From a virus, in the IMG/VR virus record IMGVR_UViG_3300027710_000017, positions 1 to 64,000 of that record: a DNA stretch of 64,000 nt; one strand, given 5' to 3'. Both the position numbers and the translations under genes were made by a program. This document shows, one piece after another, positions 33,853-44,900 of the stretch; positions within the stretch are counted from its first letter, which is position 1, and the number at the start of each line of letters is the position of its first letter. The notes beneath the pieces were generated by a model. That model did not search any database. It worked only from the letters and a program-made list of their open reading frames with translations, and was not told the origin of the DNA.

Positions 33853-36800
33853 TATGCTACCTCACTTAAAAATATAGACATCTCTGGACCCTCTGTAGTT
33901 CCAGAATATTCTATTTGATAAACTACAAACCTGTCAGCCTCTAAAGCTACTTGATCCACATTATCACTGTCCTTATAGTTAATCTTTACGATATCACCGA
34001 GCTGCAATATTGGCATTCCAAACACGGTAAGGCCTACGGATTTTCTTGGCTTCATGATTTTAGAAATCATCCAGGACATTAGATTTTCTGCATCGTCATG
34101 GGACTGAATGTATGGTGCGTCTAGAGTAAAGTCTTTTTTACCATGAGTTAGTCGGCTAACCTTAATGTCTTGATATTCCTGCTTAGCTTTTGCTGTATAG
34201 CTTACCAGCTGCTGTGAATCAAACTGTGTGCTAGACAAATCACTATTTTTATCGAAGTACTCATCTACCGTTAGCTCGTGTGTCGACTGTTGGGTAAATG
34301 TTACACCCTGAATTCTTAAATAGTTGTTGCTTGTTTCGTCTAGGCTTAAAGCCGTGTCTGTTGCATTAAATATTAAGAACTCTGCACCATAAGCAGTTGC
34401 CATAAATCCAGAAGTTGTGTAGCCCTGCATCTTATTAAAGGTTGGAGAAAGCTTAGCGTACAAAGCTGGATAAGCCTTATCATATCTTATATTAAAGTAT
34501 GCGGCTTCACGCATAATTGTGCCAAACTCTTCAAAATAGATATTATATCTTGGTGGCTCTGAAGAACTGATCCCAGAAAGATATGTTGCCTTTATTGCGC
34601 CAGTAAGTCCATACTTTCTAAATGACTCATTCATTCCAGCTTCATCTTGTAAAAAGACATCGCTTATTGGGGTGTCTAAAGCATAAGACGTGTTTTGAGA
34701 ATAGTTGTTTGATATTGCATAAACATTTTCAAACATTGCCCTTGCACCACCACGCACAAAAAGACACATATTTTTGTGTATTGGTAGCGGATCTTCGTCT
34801 ACAACTGTAGCAATTAGCTTATTATTAATGTACAGGAAGAATTTTCTAGATGCTCCAATGTCCTGGTATTCAACTGCAAGATCATATACCGTTGGCTTAG
34901 CTTCATTTGCCATCCTGTACTGCCCAGTAAAGTTTCCGTCATCTACTAGGATTTGAGCCAAACCACCATAAAGCTTTACTGGTATTGCTTTTGTTGTTGG
35001 CCCAGTAGCTGGCTTTGCGACCTTATAAAATAATACGTTATGAATTTCATCTGCATTGTCATATGAGTTTATGTTGTCTTCAGTCAAAGCAGCGATCTCA
35101 AAGAAATATCCATTATTTGTTTCAGGATTTACCAGAATGCCGAGTCCGCCAGACGCCCCTGAAATTATAGAAGGCTGGCTTGGGTTACTTGCAGAGCCAA
35201 GGAAGTATGAAGATGACCCAATTGGAGTCTGAATACTATTAACATTATTTTCAACCTTTCCAATAATTCTCATCCTAGACCCAAAATGCTTGTACTTATC
35301 ATCTAAAGGCTTATACACATATGAAATAAAGTCAGTTGGTACGTCAGAGGTGGTGAATGCTGGTCCAGTAAATACAAAAGCAGATGACTGCATTGTTCCT
35401 GGCGCAATCGAGTCCTCCGAAATATTCTCCAACTCTGGACGATATGTCAAAAGATTTTTCAGAATTCCAGTTCTAGAAGAGTTTTGAGCTAGGGAATTGT
35501 TTATTCCTGCTGCTCCAGAAGTAACAGACTGCGTTGATGGCTTTCCAAATAGCTGAGTTCCGTCCATGACACATCCACGAACATTTTGATTATCTGACCA
35601 ATAAGAAGGCAAGCCTGCTGAGTGAACAACAGCTTTAGTGCCAAACTGCTCCCTACCATGCTTTGCAACTGCACCTTCTGCAAGCCTGGTTTCGTTATCT
35701 GTAATGACATAATTTGGCTCTGCGTATATTCTTACTCTACCAGTTGGATACATTTTTCCATTAAATGGAAGCTTTGCAAAATATTTTTGGTAATCTCTTA
35801 CGCTAGAAATCCACACTCTGCCAATACCACCAGATACAGATGTGTCTGCAGTTATTTCTCCATTAATATTTTCCTGCAATACAGTTCTTTCTACTCCAGG
35901 AATTTCAAACTCTACAGCATCATATTTTATAATTTCGCCATTTGCATAAAAGTATCCGTTATACCTTGTAATCCAATAGACACTTTCTCCAAGATCCATT
36001 GTATTATTTTGGATAGCTCCATTAACAATAACTGGTAGCTGGTCAGTAAGAGTGGTGCTTAGCGGGATTGCCCCAAGCACGAAGTTTGACTGATTATTTA
36101 CAACATCATTTACAGACTTTGTATTTTCAGAGCCAGCGACTTCCCAAAGCAGTGCTGGCTTATAGATCCAAACCTTGTCCTTGTCTATCATGCTTGCCTG
36201 CCTGATTGTCCCGTAAGACCTCTGGATATACCTGGTGCTGTAGTTAATCTTACCGCCGTTGAATACCTCATCTTTTTGACTTGCTATTTCAATGATGTTT
36301 GCCAACTTGGTACTTGTTGTTTTATTACTTATTTGTCCGTCTACAGAAAAATCTTTTGACCCATAAAGAGTTAAGTCTAGCTCTCTTTCGGATTCTGAAG
36401 GTAGCATGTACTCTTTTGACATTACGACAAGATTGTTATACTCATCAAAGAACATTGCACTTTGTGTTGACACAGCTATGTCATTTAATACTTCTGCTAA
36501 AGATTTATCTGGGGCAACAAAAAAGCTTGGAATAATTGGCTCTGAAAGATCACTCACTCTTTTAAATACGTAATTTGAAAAACCAATAGAGTCTAGTATC
36601 ATTGATACGGCATAGCTTAGTGATGCATTTTGAATGAATGTCTGAGGGGCAAGCTTTGATTCAAAGTAAAAGAATAGATCCCTAAGCTCTAGCGTCACAG
36701 ATCTATCTGCTGATGTTAGGTCTGGAATTTCCTCTGAGTACATAGTTTTAATTGGAATATAATAATCGATACCGCTAACATCCAGGATAACCTCATAGAG

Positions 36801-38213
36801 CTTAAACTGAATTCCCTTATTCAGATAATTTCTAACAATGCTTTTTTGATTATAAGAGCTAAAGGCTAGATCATAGTCAAATAGCGACAGTGAGCCAACC
36901 CCAGCTAAAAGTTGTCCAACTGGCATTCCACTATTTCCTAAGTCTGATGCGGATTTAGTAATCTTAAATGACTCAACCTTATCGGAAAGGTCAACGGCAA
37001 GCCTAGGAGATAGCTCAATTAGATCTAGGGTGGAATCTACCTTGTTCATTGTATCTACGACTATGCGTATTCCAGAAATCTCGTCGAACTCTCTATACTT
37101 GATAAGTCCGTCTACTGGATCTACATAGGATGCTGGATCAGTTAGGTTTGTTGCAAAATTTGTAAGCTTGTCTACCTGAGACTCTTCTAGGTACCAGCCA
37201 TATTCTGGAACAAAAACCTCATAGTCTTCAGTAGACTCTATCCAAATATGATACGTACCAATGTCTGTATCTGTTTCTTTAATTAGATAAGCATAACCAT
37301 TTGTGGACGTCTCTGGCAAAAAGCTTTCTGTGTAATACTCGTCTGCTTTTACAAAGATATCTCGATAGCCTTCTGGCACCATAAGGCCATAGGACAACTC
37401 AACATATCCGTCAGACTTGATAATTGCAGATCCGTCTTGCCTTGTTGAGCTAAAGTCAAAAGAAGCAGCGTCTACCCAGTCATTATCTTTTAGGGTTTGA
37501 ACCTTCCACTTTACTGGCGTAGTTTTATTTTGATCTCCAAAAAACGGATCGTTAAAAGTTCCGCCATTGCCAGAAAATGTTCCAAAGTCTATATCTCCAA
37601 CATTAGTTTGCATCTTTACAACTAGCCTATTTGCTGGCAGGATATTTTTATACACTACAAATGGAGAGGCATCGTCTATGAAGTATTGTCCATTAATTAA
37701 TTTATTTGCAATACCTCGCTCAATTCCATTCTCAGTTCTGTAGGATGACCAGTACTTAAACTGATCTTCTTTATGTGACATGTAATATCTAGGTCTTCTA
37801 ATCATGTCAATGTTAGTGAAATGAGTATACTTTCCAGGAAAATATCTAAGCTTGTTAATTCCAGAGCGTGGCCTGAATTTTCCAAAACAATCTTCTAAGG
37901 AATAAAGTAGTCTTTCTTTTTCTTTTTTAGGAGTAAAAAGAATTGGAGTTTCGTCATCATCCTCAAGTCCGCCGTCTACGACAACGTCGGCATCAGTAGC
38001 GTTTGTATAAAAATTACCAGAGTCATTTTCGTCAAATGAGGTTACTGCTAGGCCATAATCGCTAGATGGGCCCTCTGATGGACGATATCTGTAGTTACCA
38101 ATCTTTAGAATGTTTTCTGCAATATTCATATTCCATTCTGCAATGACTGCAGAATTGCTTTTAATTGTAGAGGATGTTTCTAAATGATTTAATAATTCAT
38201 CATCTTTAAACAT
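33852..38213 (-). CDS. Large minor tail protein (tail tip/baseplate)
   Basis: A 1453-residue protein after the distal tail protein. The middle part (about 420-800) contains VGSLSLFDYDLAFSSYNQKS, repeated Ig- and gp27-like beta segments, and the C-terminus has LMSWMISKIMKPRKSVGLTVFGMPILQLGDIVKINYKD, a pattern of phage tail-tip hub proteins. A central region (about 1000-1150) looks like a LamG-type lectin domain. It probably forms the tail tip hub and may contact the host surface. No peptidase or lysozyme motif is obvious. Confidence 0.7.
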   Translation of the reverse strand: MFKDDELLNHLETSSTIKSNSAVIAEWNMNIAENILKIGNYRYRPSEGPSSDYGLAVTSFDENDSGNFYTNATDADVVVDGGLEDDDETPILFTPKKEKERLLYSLEDCFGKFRPRSGINKLRYFPGKYTHFTNIDMIRRPRYYMSHKEDQFKYWSSYRTENGIERGIANKLINGQYFIDDASPFVVYKNILPANRLVVKMQTNVGDIDFGTFSGNGGTFNDPFFGDQNKTTPVKWKVQTLKDNDWVDAASFDFSSTRQDGSAIIKSDGYVELSYGLMVPEGYRDIFVKADEYYTESFLPETSTNGYAYLIKETDTDIGTYHIWIESTEDYEVFVPEYGWYLEESQVDKLTNFATNLTDPASYVDPVDGLIKYREFDEISGIRIVVDTMNKVDSTLDLIELSPRLAVDLSDKVESFKITKSASDLGNSGMPVGQLLAGVGSLSLFDYDLAFSSYNQKSIVRNYLNKGIQFKLYEVILDVSGIDYYIPIKTMYSEEIPDLTSADRSVTLELRDLFFYFESKLAPQTFIQNASLSYAVSMILDSIGFSNYVFKRVSDLSEPIIPSFFVAPDKSLAEVLNDIAVSTQSAMFFDEYNNLVVMSKEYMLPSESERELDLTLYGSKDFSVDGQISNKTTSTKLANIIEIASQKDEVFNGGKINYSTRYIQRSYGTIRQASMIDKDKVWIYKPALLWEVAGSENTKSVNDVVNNQSNFVLGAIPLSTTLTDQLPVIVNGAIQNNTMDLGESVYWITRYNGYFYANGEIIKYDAVEFEIPGVERTVLQENINGEITADTSVSGGIGRVWISSVRDYQKYFAKLPFNGKMYPTGRVRIYAEPNYVITDNETRLAEGAVAKHGREQFGTKAVVHSAGLPSYWSDNQNVRGCVMDGTQLFGKPSTQSVTSGAAGINNSLAQNSSRTGILKNLLTYRPELENISEDSIAPGTMQSSAFVFTGPAFTTSDVPTDFISYVYKPLDDKYKHFGSRMRIIGKVENNVNSIQTPIGSSSYFLGSASNPSQPSIISGASGGLGILVNPETNNGYFFEIAALTEDNINSYDNADEIHNVLFYKVAKPATGPTTKAIPVKLYGGLAQILVDDGNFTGQYRMANEAKPTVYDLAVEYQDIGASRKFFLYINNKLIATVVDEDPLPIHKNMCLFVRGGARAMFENVYAISNNYSQNTSYALDTPISDVFLQDEAGMNESFRKYGLTGAIKATYLSGISSSEPPRYNIYFEEFGTIMREAAYFNIRYDKAYPALYAKLSPTFNKMQGYTTSGFMATAYGAEFLIFNATDTALSLDETSNNYLRIQGVTFTQQSTHELTVDEYFDKNSDLSSTQFDSQQLVSYTAKAKQEYQDIKVSRLTHGKKDFTLDAPYIQSHDDAENLMSWMISKIMKPRKSVGLTVFGMPILQLGDIVKINYKDSDNVDQVALEADRFVVYQIEYSGTTEGPEMSIFLSEVA

Positions 38214-38912
38214 TTACACCTCTTCCAGCGTTACCGATATGTTCCAAAAATCATGGGTACTGGATCCACGCTTAACAACAGTATAGGAAAAATCTGAAAT
38301 AAACATTTCAATCAGTTGATTATAGTGTGGCAAATGCGAATATGTTTCACTATTGTTTTCAAAAACAGAATACTTGTCGTATGCAAGGTACACCCAAAAA
38401 GAACCTTTGTAGTTTTCGTACCATCTCAAAATTTCTACTCCACCTGCGCCACCATCTGTTGTATACTGCTCAGAAGAGTTTGTTGTATTAGGCAAGATTA
38501 TGAATGATCCATCGTCTCCTGGCTCTCTAGATCCTACAGTATTTAAATCTGACTTACCAGTTGCCTGGTCAAAATTTGGGCTTAGCTTATGAGACCTAGA
38601 TGGTAGCATATTCCAAGAAGTAGAAACTGTTAGTTTATCTGCAATATGATAAGACCTCATCCTACCATTTACCATTCTTTTTCTATTCTCAATTCTTGTT
38701 GGGGTAAACTCTATTGAGGACCTGTTGTCGTCAGATAGAATTAGAAATTGTCCTAGGCTACCTGTTTGAGCATTAAAGCTTGTCTCAGAGTTAACCTCAA
38801 GACCGCTGGGGATGTATAGTCCATCTACAAGCGTGCCAGGGTTTTCAGACCATAGCATAGCTTGTGGTCTTTGATATTTTTTACGGCCTAGCATGTAGTC
38901 TTCTGTAGCCAT
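38214..38912 (-). CDS. Distal tail protein
   Basis: A 232-residue protein immediately after the tape measure gene, in the position of the distal tail (Dit) protein. It is beta-rich with GRMRSYHIADKLTVSTSWNMLPSRS and ends with IEMFISDFSYTVVKRGSSTHDFWNISVTLEEV, a beta pattern common in Dit-type proteins of actinophages. Overlaps the tape measure stop by one base. Confidence 0.7.
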   Translation of the reverse strand: MATEDYMLGRKKYQRPQAMLWSENPGTLVDGLYIPSGLEVNSETSFNAQTGSLGQFLILSDDNRSSIEFTPTRIENRKRMVNGRMRSYHIADKLTVSTSWNMLPSRSHKLSPNFDQATGKSDLNTVGSREPGDDGSFIILPNTTNSSEQYTTDGGAGGVEILRWYENYKGSFWVYLAYDKYSVFENNSETYSHLPHYNQLIEMFISDFSYTVVKRGSSTHDFWNISVTLEEV

Positions 38913-41900
38913 TAAAACTTATTCCCCCTAATCCTTTGAGAGTCAATCTGCTTAATTTGTCCAATAACGGATCTAGCAATCTGATCTGCATTGGCATCTG
39001 TTTTAACATTAACGTTTACCTCATAATTATACACTGAATCGCTGGAATGTGTTCCATTATTTATTGCTTTCATCTTGTCTACACCATACTTTTCAACGGC
39101 ATATTTGCGAACGACAAATTCTCCTGGAGTAAGCATTGCAGGGACGGTATCCGTACCCTTAGGCTCAAATATTCCACCATCACCCATGTATGGAACAGGG
39201 CCTCCCTGAGACATCATTAGCTTAGCTCCCTTGGCATTGTACGGAGTGTTGCCTGTTGGAGAGGTAAACTTATCTCCAGTAAGTGGATCTCTAAAGACTA
39301 TTCCAGTATTTACCCTAGCATCTGCCACAGGAACAAAATACCCACGAGTAGGATCGTAAGTTACCGACTCTCTGGTGGATGTGGCAGGAGCTGGTGGAAG
39401 AGCTGCTGACAGAGTCTTTGACCCAAGACTATTCCAGTGAGACACAATGTCTTTAACAATATCTAGGGCTGCTTGCATGGCATCCTTGAAGGGTTGGCTA
39501 GAAGTAACTGCTAAGTCAATGCCGTTTTTTATCTGTGTCCATTCAAGCTTTGTTTTGTTAAGGACTGTTAGGGCTTCGGTAGCTACAGCAAGATTTGCCT
39601 CAGCAATTCGAACAGCTTCTGCTGCTGGCTCTAACCTTGTTTCTTCAATCTTAAAGATTTCTTTTTCAACTCTTAGAATTTCTGCTTCTAGCTCTGTTCT
39701 AGATTTACCGCCAGAAGACCTAAGGTTGCTTAGGGCTCCTTGCCTTGACGCCTCTAGCATATCTCTCTGAGTTCCAATAGCACCCTGAGCAGATTGAGCC
39801 CTCATCTCCTGGGCTGCTCTTGCTGCTGCTGCAATGTCTCCCTGGCTTAGTGCGTCGGCAAGAGAGATCTGTGTTTTCTGCTGTGCGGAAATTGCATCGT
39901 TTGCCTTTTCAATTTTATCTAGCGCATCTAGTCTCTTGTCGTACTTTTCATTAACAGAATCTTCTTGCCATTCAATTTCTTGGATACCAGCCTGAAGGTT
40001 ATCCATTTGGAATTGTAGTGCAGCTATTTCTCTTTGAGCCTGGGCCAATATTTCTCTAGCACCCTTTTGAGCCACACCAGCAATACTAAAGTCTTTTAGC
40101 TTAATTTCCATATCAATCTGAAGCTTTTCTTCTTGCGCAGAGAAGGCTTCCATTGCTTTGTTAAAGCCATCATCAAAAACAGATTGCTTAAAGTCAATGT
40201 CGTTAATTACTTGCTGCATACGTGTAGCAAATTCTGCTGGCAGTTCTGTTATCATACCGCTCAAGAACTTTTGGTATGTTTCTGAAAGTGTTGAGTCGAA
40301 CTCAATTGCTGCTTGCTGTAACTCTGTAAACTTAGTATTGTTTGTGCTAAAAGCATTCTTCATTGCGCTTTCGCCTGAAGCCTGCTGAATATCTTCAATC
40401 AGCTGGAGTCTTGATGCTACTAGGCCTACCTTAGCTGCTGAATCATTAGCATCCTTTCCTAACTGCTTAAGCTCTTTAGAGCTTATGTCTTTTGAGGCAA
40501 TTGCAGCTGCAACGGCTGGGTCCTCTATAGCCTTCAGAGCTTCTGCCACAGACATACCTGCAGCAACTAACTTGTTGAATGCCGTTGACTGGTTCAGGGC
40601 GTCTCTGGAAGCTTCTTTAAGTCCAACCTGGAACTCTCCCAAGGCAATTTCATTAAATACCTTGGCCATGTTTTTGCCAGCCTCTTTAAGTGTAACGATT
40701 CCATTCTTAACTCTTATAAACTTATCTTGAATATCCTTATCAAGTCCTAGTAAGTAATCAATGAAGGTCCTGTTAACTCCTCGGCCAATTAGCTGCTGCT
40801 CAATACCCTTAAACTGCTTCATGTTTTTATTTCCGCCGAGCCACTTATTAAGCTCTGTAATTCCACCAGTTGCTTTTACTGCTGCTTCACGTATTTCTCT
40901 AAGCCTTTGCAACGGCTCTTCGTAAGGGTCTTGCTTCGCTCCGCCTGTAGGTGGAGTTTTAGCATTTGGATCAAAGTCTCCGAGGGTCATATCTGCATTT
41001 CCAGTTTCAGCTTTTTGGAAAGACATAGCTTCTGCATACTCTTTTAAGATTATAGGGTCTGGAGAGTTTGCCCACGCAGCACCTTCTGATTTTAACCAGG
41101 CCTGAACTTTTGGATCGTGAACTGTTTTGACTGAGCTTATTATTGTTGCATACGTTCTCAAGAAGATTTCTTTGCCCTCTTCTGTGAGTTTTTCAAACTC
41201 TGCTATGTCCTGACCAACTAAGTTTAAGTTTTCTGCACCGACTATATCTGCTACAACTTTAACAGTAATAGGGCCCTTTATTTTATCTATTTCATCATAC
41301 ATTCCCTGAAGTTTTTTAGCTGCAGTTGGATTTTTAATAAAGAAGTCTACTGCAAAAGCAGCATCTTTTCCAGATGCCTGAGTTACCTTTGTATAAAAGT
41401 CAATTATATCTGCAGCTTCTTTTGAAGTTTTTGCCCCGTCAACTTGAGCAACAAATGAGGAAACGACGCTATCTATTGGCTTTCCAGTTACTGGATCTGT
41501 AAAAAATTGAGTCATTGCAGATACTTGATTTGCAAAGGCTCCGCCATATTTTGTAATAATATTTACAGTTCTTGTTTGTGTTGATTCTGGCATTGAAAGA
41601 ATATTGACAAGCTGTACTGGGTCAACCTCTTTAGATGCAAGCTGCATTGTAACTAGATACTTTTTCTCTGGTGTCAGATTAGACGATTCCAAATTCTTTA
41701 ATCCAAGAGCTGCAACTGCTGCCATTGGAGTATCTTTATATGCAGCTGTGACAGAAGTTTTTGCACCAGTCATTAAGGCATCTTGTAATTCTGGACTTGC
41801 TGTTTTGTAGCTCTCCATAATTCCAGTAGTTAGTTTTTGATTTTGAGTTAAAATATCTACTCTTGCATCTTCTAATTCTTTGAGGAGCTTGGCCTTTTTT

Positions 41901-44900
41901 ACTAAGTCTCCAGCAGATTCAGCATTAGCTATCCTTTGCTCGTATTCTAACTCTAAAGAGTCGGACATCTGCTGTTGCTGTTCTAATGCCATCTGTTGCA
42001 TTGCTACAGCAGCGCCAGAAGCTAGCCCAAGATCTTCCTTCCTGCCTGTTGACCCTGCAACATATCCAGTAATTCCGCCGCTGACTCCACCAATAATAGT
42101 TCCAGCTACAGCACCAATACCAGTTCCGATTCCTGGAAGGATTGCAGTTCCAATAGCTGCACCAATACCAGCACCGATACCAGCGCCAGCCGCAGCACCC
42201 CCAACCATGGTGCCAATCGCATTCCAGTCAGTTCCTTCAATTGATTTTTTAGCAAGGTCCATCGTTGTCTTAACTTGCTCCTGTTGATCTTCTAGTATTT
42301 CAAGCCTTACTTTAAGTGGGTCCTTAGCTAGGTTTTCTCCATTTGGTCCAAGGATATTAATTAATTGTGCGTTTACCTGAATTCCAAGAGCGTAGTCTCC
42401 CATTTCTTTTGAAATATTTGCGACAACAGATCTTGCCTCAGCTGCAGACATAGCTCCAGAGGCTACTGCTGTAGCCATTTGATTAACTAATTGTGATTGG
42501 GTGGCTACACGGCCGTTAGTTGAAAGTGACTTTGTAACATCACCTATCGCTGTCTTTCCCTCTTCAGTTTGAACAAAAGCTTCTCCAAAAGTTGTCTTTC
42601 CTGTTGCAGTCTGGAATTGGCTCAAAGAGCCTGCCCTTCTTTTATCCATAATTTCACTTGCAGTTGCGTTACCAGCAAACTTGGCAAACTTCTGAAGGGC
42701 TGCGTCGCCTGCGCCTAAGCTACCACTTAAATCAAGAGCACTCTTTTGTGCTGCTTTAAATGCTTCATCTAGCTTATAGGCGGCATACATAGGCAAAGCT
42801 ACAGCTGCAACTAATGCCATCAAGGCTGCGCTAACTGGCCCCTGAATAAACATGGCTAAGGTTGATAGACCAAGCAAAACTGGAGCTATATCTTGAGCAA
42901 CCTTTCCAGCTTCTCCTGGTAGCATCATAGCCGCACCAGTAGCCATGCTTGCACCCATACCAATCATGCCGATACGCTGGGCGCCTTGTGCAAACCTTTG
43001 CTTTGGATCCATTCCAGATCTGGAAGCCGCTAGCCTGCTTTGGGCCTGTTGTCTGCTTATGCGGTTTCCGTTAGCATCTTTATATCCACCCCTTGGACCA
43101 CGTGTCAGCCCTGCGGCTTCGAGTCTTTTTGCTTCTTTTCTATCTAATGCAGCTTGGTTGATAACCTTTCCATTTTCATCAACGACCTGATTTCCAGCCA
43201 TGGTTCCAATAGCTGACCCTATTGGCTTAGCAATAGCATTTCCTACTGCCCTTAGTCCTGATCCTAGCCCAGTGGCGACTGCAGACCCCATCTGCTTTCC
43301 GCTAGCAGCAAGAACACGAGGAGCAAACGCTTCTTTGCGGAATATCCTACCTGATTTTTTGGCTTGCTTATTTTCTTCTGAGTCTGCTTGGGCGGAAGAG
43401 CCAAAAGGATCTCCGTCAAATTTGGGAGGAGCAAAAGTATTTGTAGAAGGAGTTCTAAAAGGATCATTAAGTGGATCATAGCCATCAAAGTACCCTGGAA
43501 TATTATCAGAAATCATAGAGCTAATTAGTGGGGAATACTTCTTTGCCATCTTTGTAGGTATGACCGCTTCCCCTGGAGAAAGCATAGCTGGAACTACGTC
43601 GCCCTTGCCCTTTGGTCCTGGTACTGAAACTACACCAGTCGCAAACTTGTTTCTGCCAAACCTTCTTGCAAGCATCCCCATAACCATTTCAGAAAAAGTT
43701 TTAGCTGGTGCAACTGCTGGCATTTTTTGAGATCCAGCAATGCTATTTCCAGCACTTAATATTTTGCTTAGTTGACTTATAGTTTTTTGAGTTGGAGCTA
43801 TAGGCTTTTCGCTAGTGTTGGACTTTTGAGATCGCCGAGGCTTGGCAACTTCTTTTTCTGCTTTTGAAGATAGTTGACCATAAGACTTTTCTTTGAGCAA
43901 TTTTTCCACAGACTCAAATCTTTCTTTTTGAGCCTTAAGTACATCTGGTCGACCAACCTGATAAATAGAGTTAATTAGTCTGTTTGAAAATGCAAATTTT
44001 TCTTTTTTAGAAAGAGAGTTGTACCTTTCTCTTACACGACTTCTAAGCTCTTCTGGTAACTTTACAGATCCTTGAGACAAGAAGTTTCTTTCAAATTTAT
44101 CTACAAAGCTAGCTCCAAAGATTCTTTGAGAATTTCCGCCTCTTCTGGCACCTATTAGCCTATCCCTTACATTTCCAAAAATTGGGCTGTACTCTTTACC
44201 CCTACTGCTAGCCCCTTGACCAGGCTTTGCTACCGATGTTCTTAGCCTACCAAGCAAATTAAGATCTTGAATCATTGTTTTTGCTGCTGGACTTTTTATT
44301 TTTCTAACTGCTTTTGTTTCGGCCCTTTCGTACATATCTTGAAGGTCCGCCTCTGTTACTGTACGATTAAATGAAGACTTGAGCTCAGACCTCATTGCTT
44401 TGTCAAGATTAAGGGCATAGGACTTTATCTGCCTGTCAGATATGCCGTGTCCCTCAGGAAGCCTAGACAATATTCCAGAACCAAAAAGACCTCTGGGCAT
44501 ACGGCGGAGTGCAGCCAAGTAACCCTTTCCAGTCATTGCTTCTGAACGTATATTAGATGTTGCTCTATTTGCATCGGCCTGCAGTGGTTCTACCATGTTT
44601 GAGAAAAGCTTAAACTCTGTTCCACCTAGCTTGCTGAGTTCAGCTTTAAAGTCTGCCCTCATTTGGTTTGGGTCTAGCCCCATTCTTGCCAAAGCTCCAG
44701 ATCTGACACCTTGCTCAATTTCTCTATCGAAGATTTCAGTGACTTGTTTTCTGCTCAACCTGCCTTCTGGAGAAGCCGACATGTGGGCGCTATCAATAGA
44801 GAAGCTTCTGTCAAATTCAAATGATTTAGGAGCTGACGATGTTCCATTTTCATATCCAGGAACTCCCATGCCCCTAAACAATCTTGCAACAAATCCAGAG

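Noticed and set aside
41880-42287. Proline-rich + strand frame of 135 codons
   Set aside because: It is the antisense of the Gly/Ala zipper of the tape measure protein.
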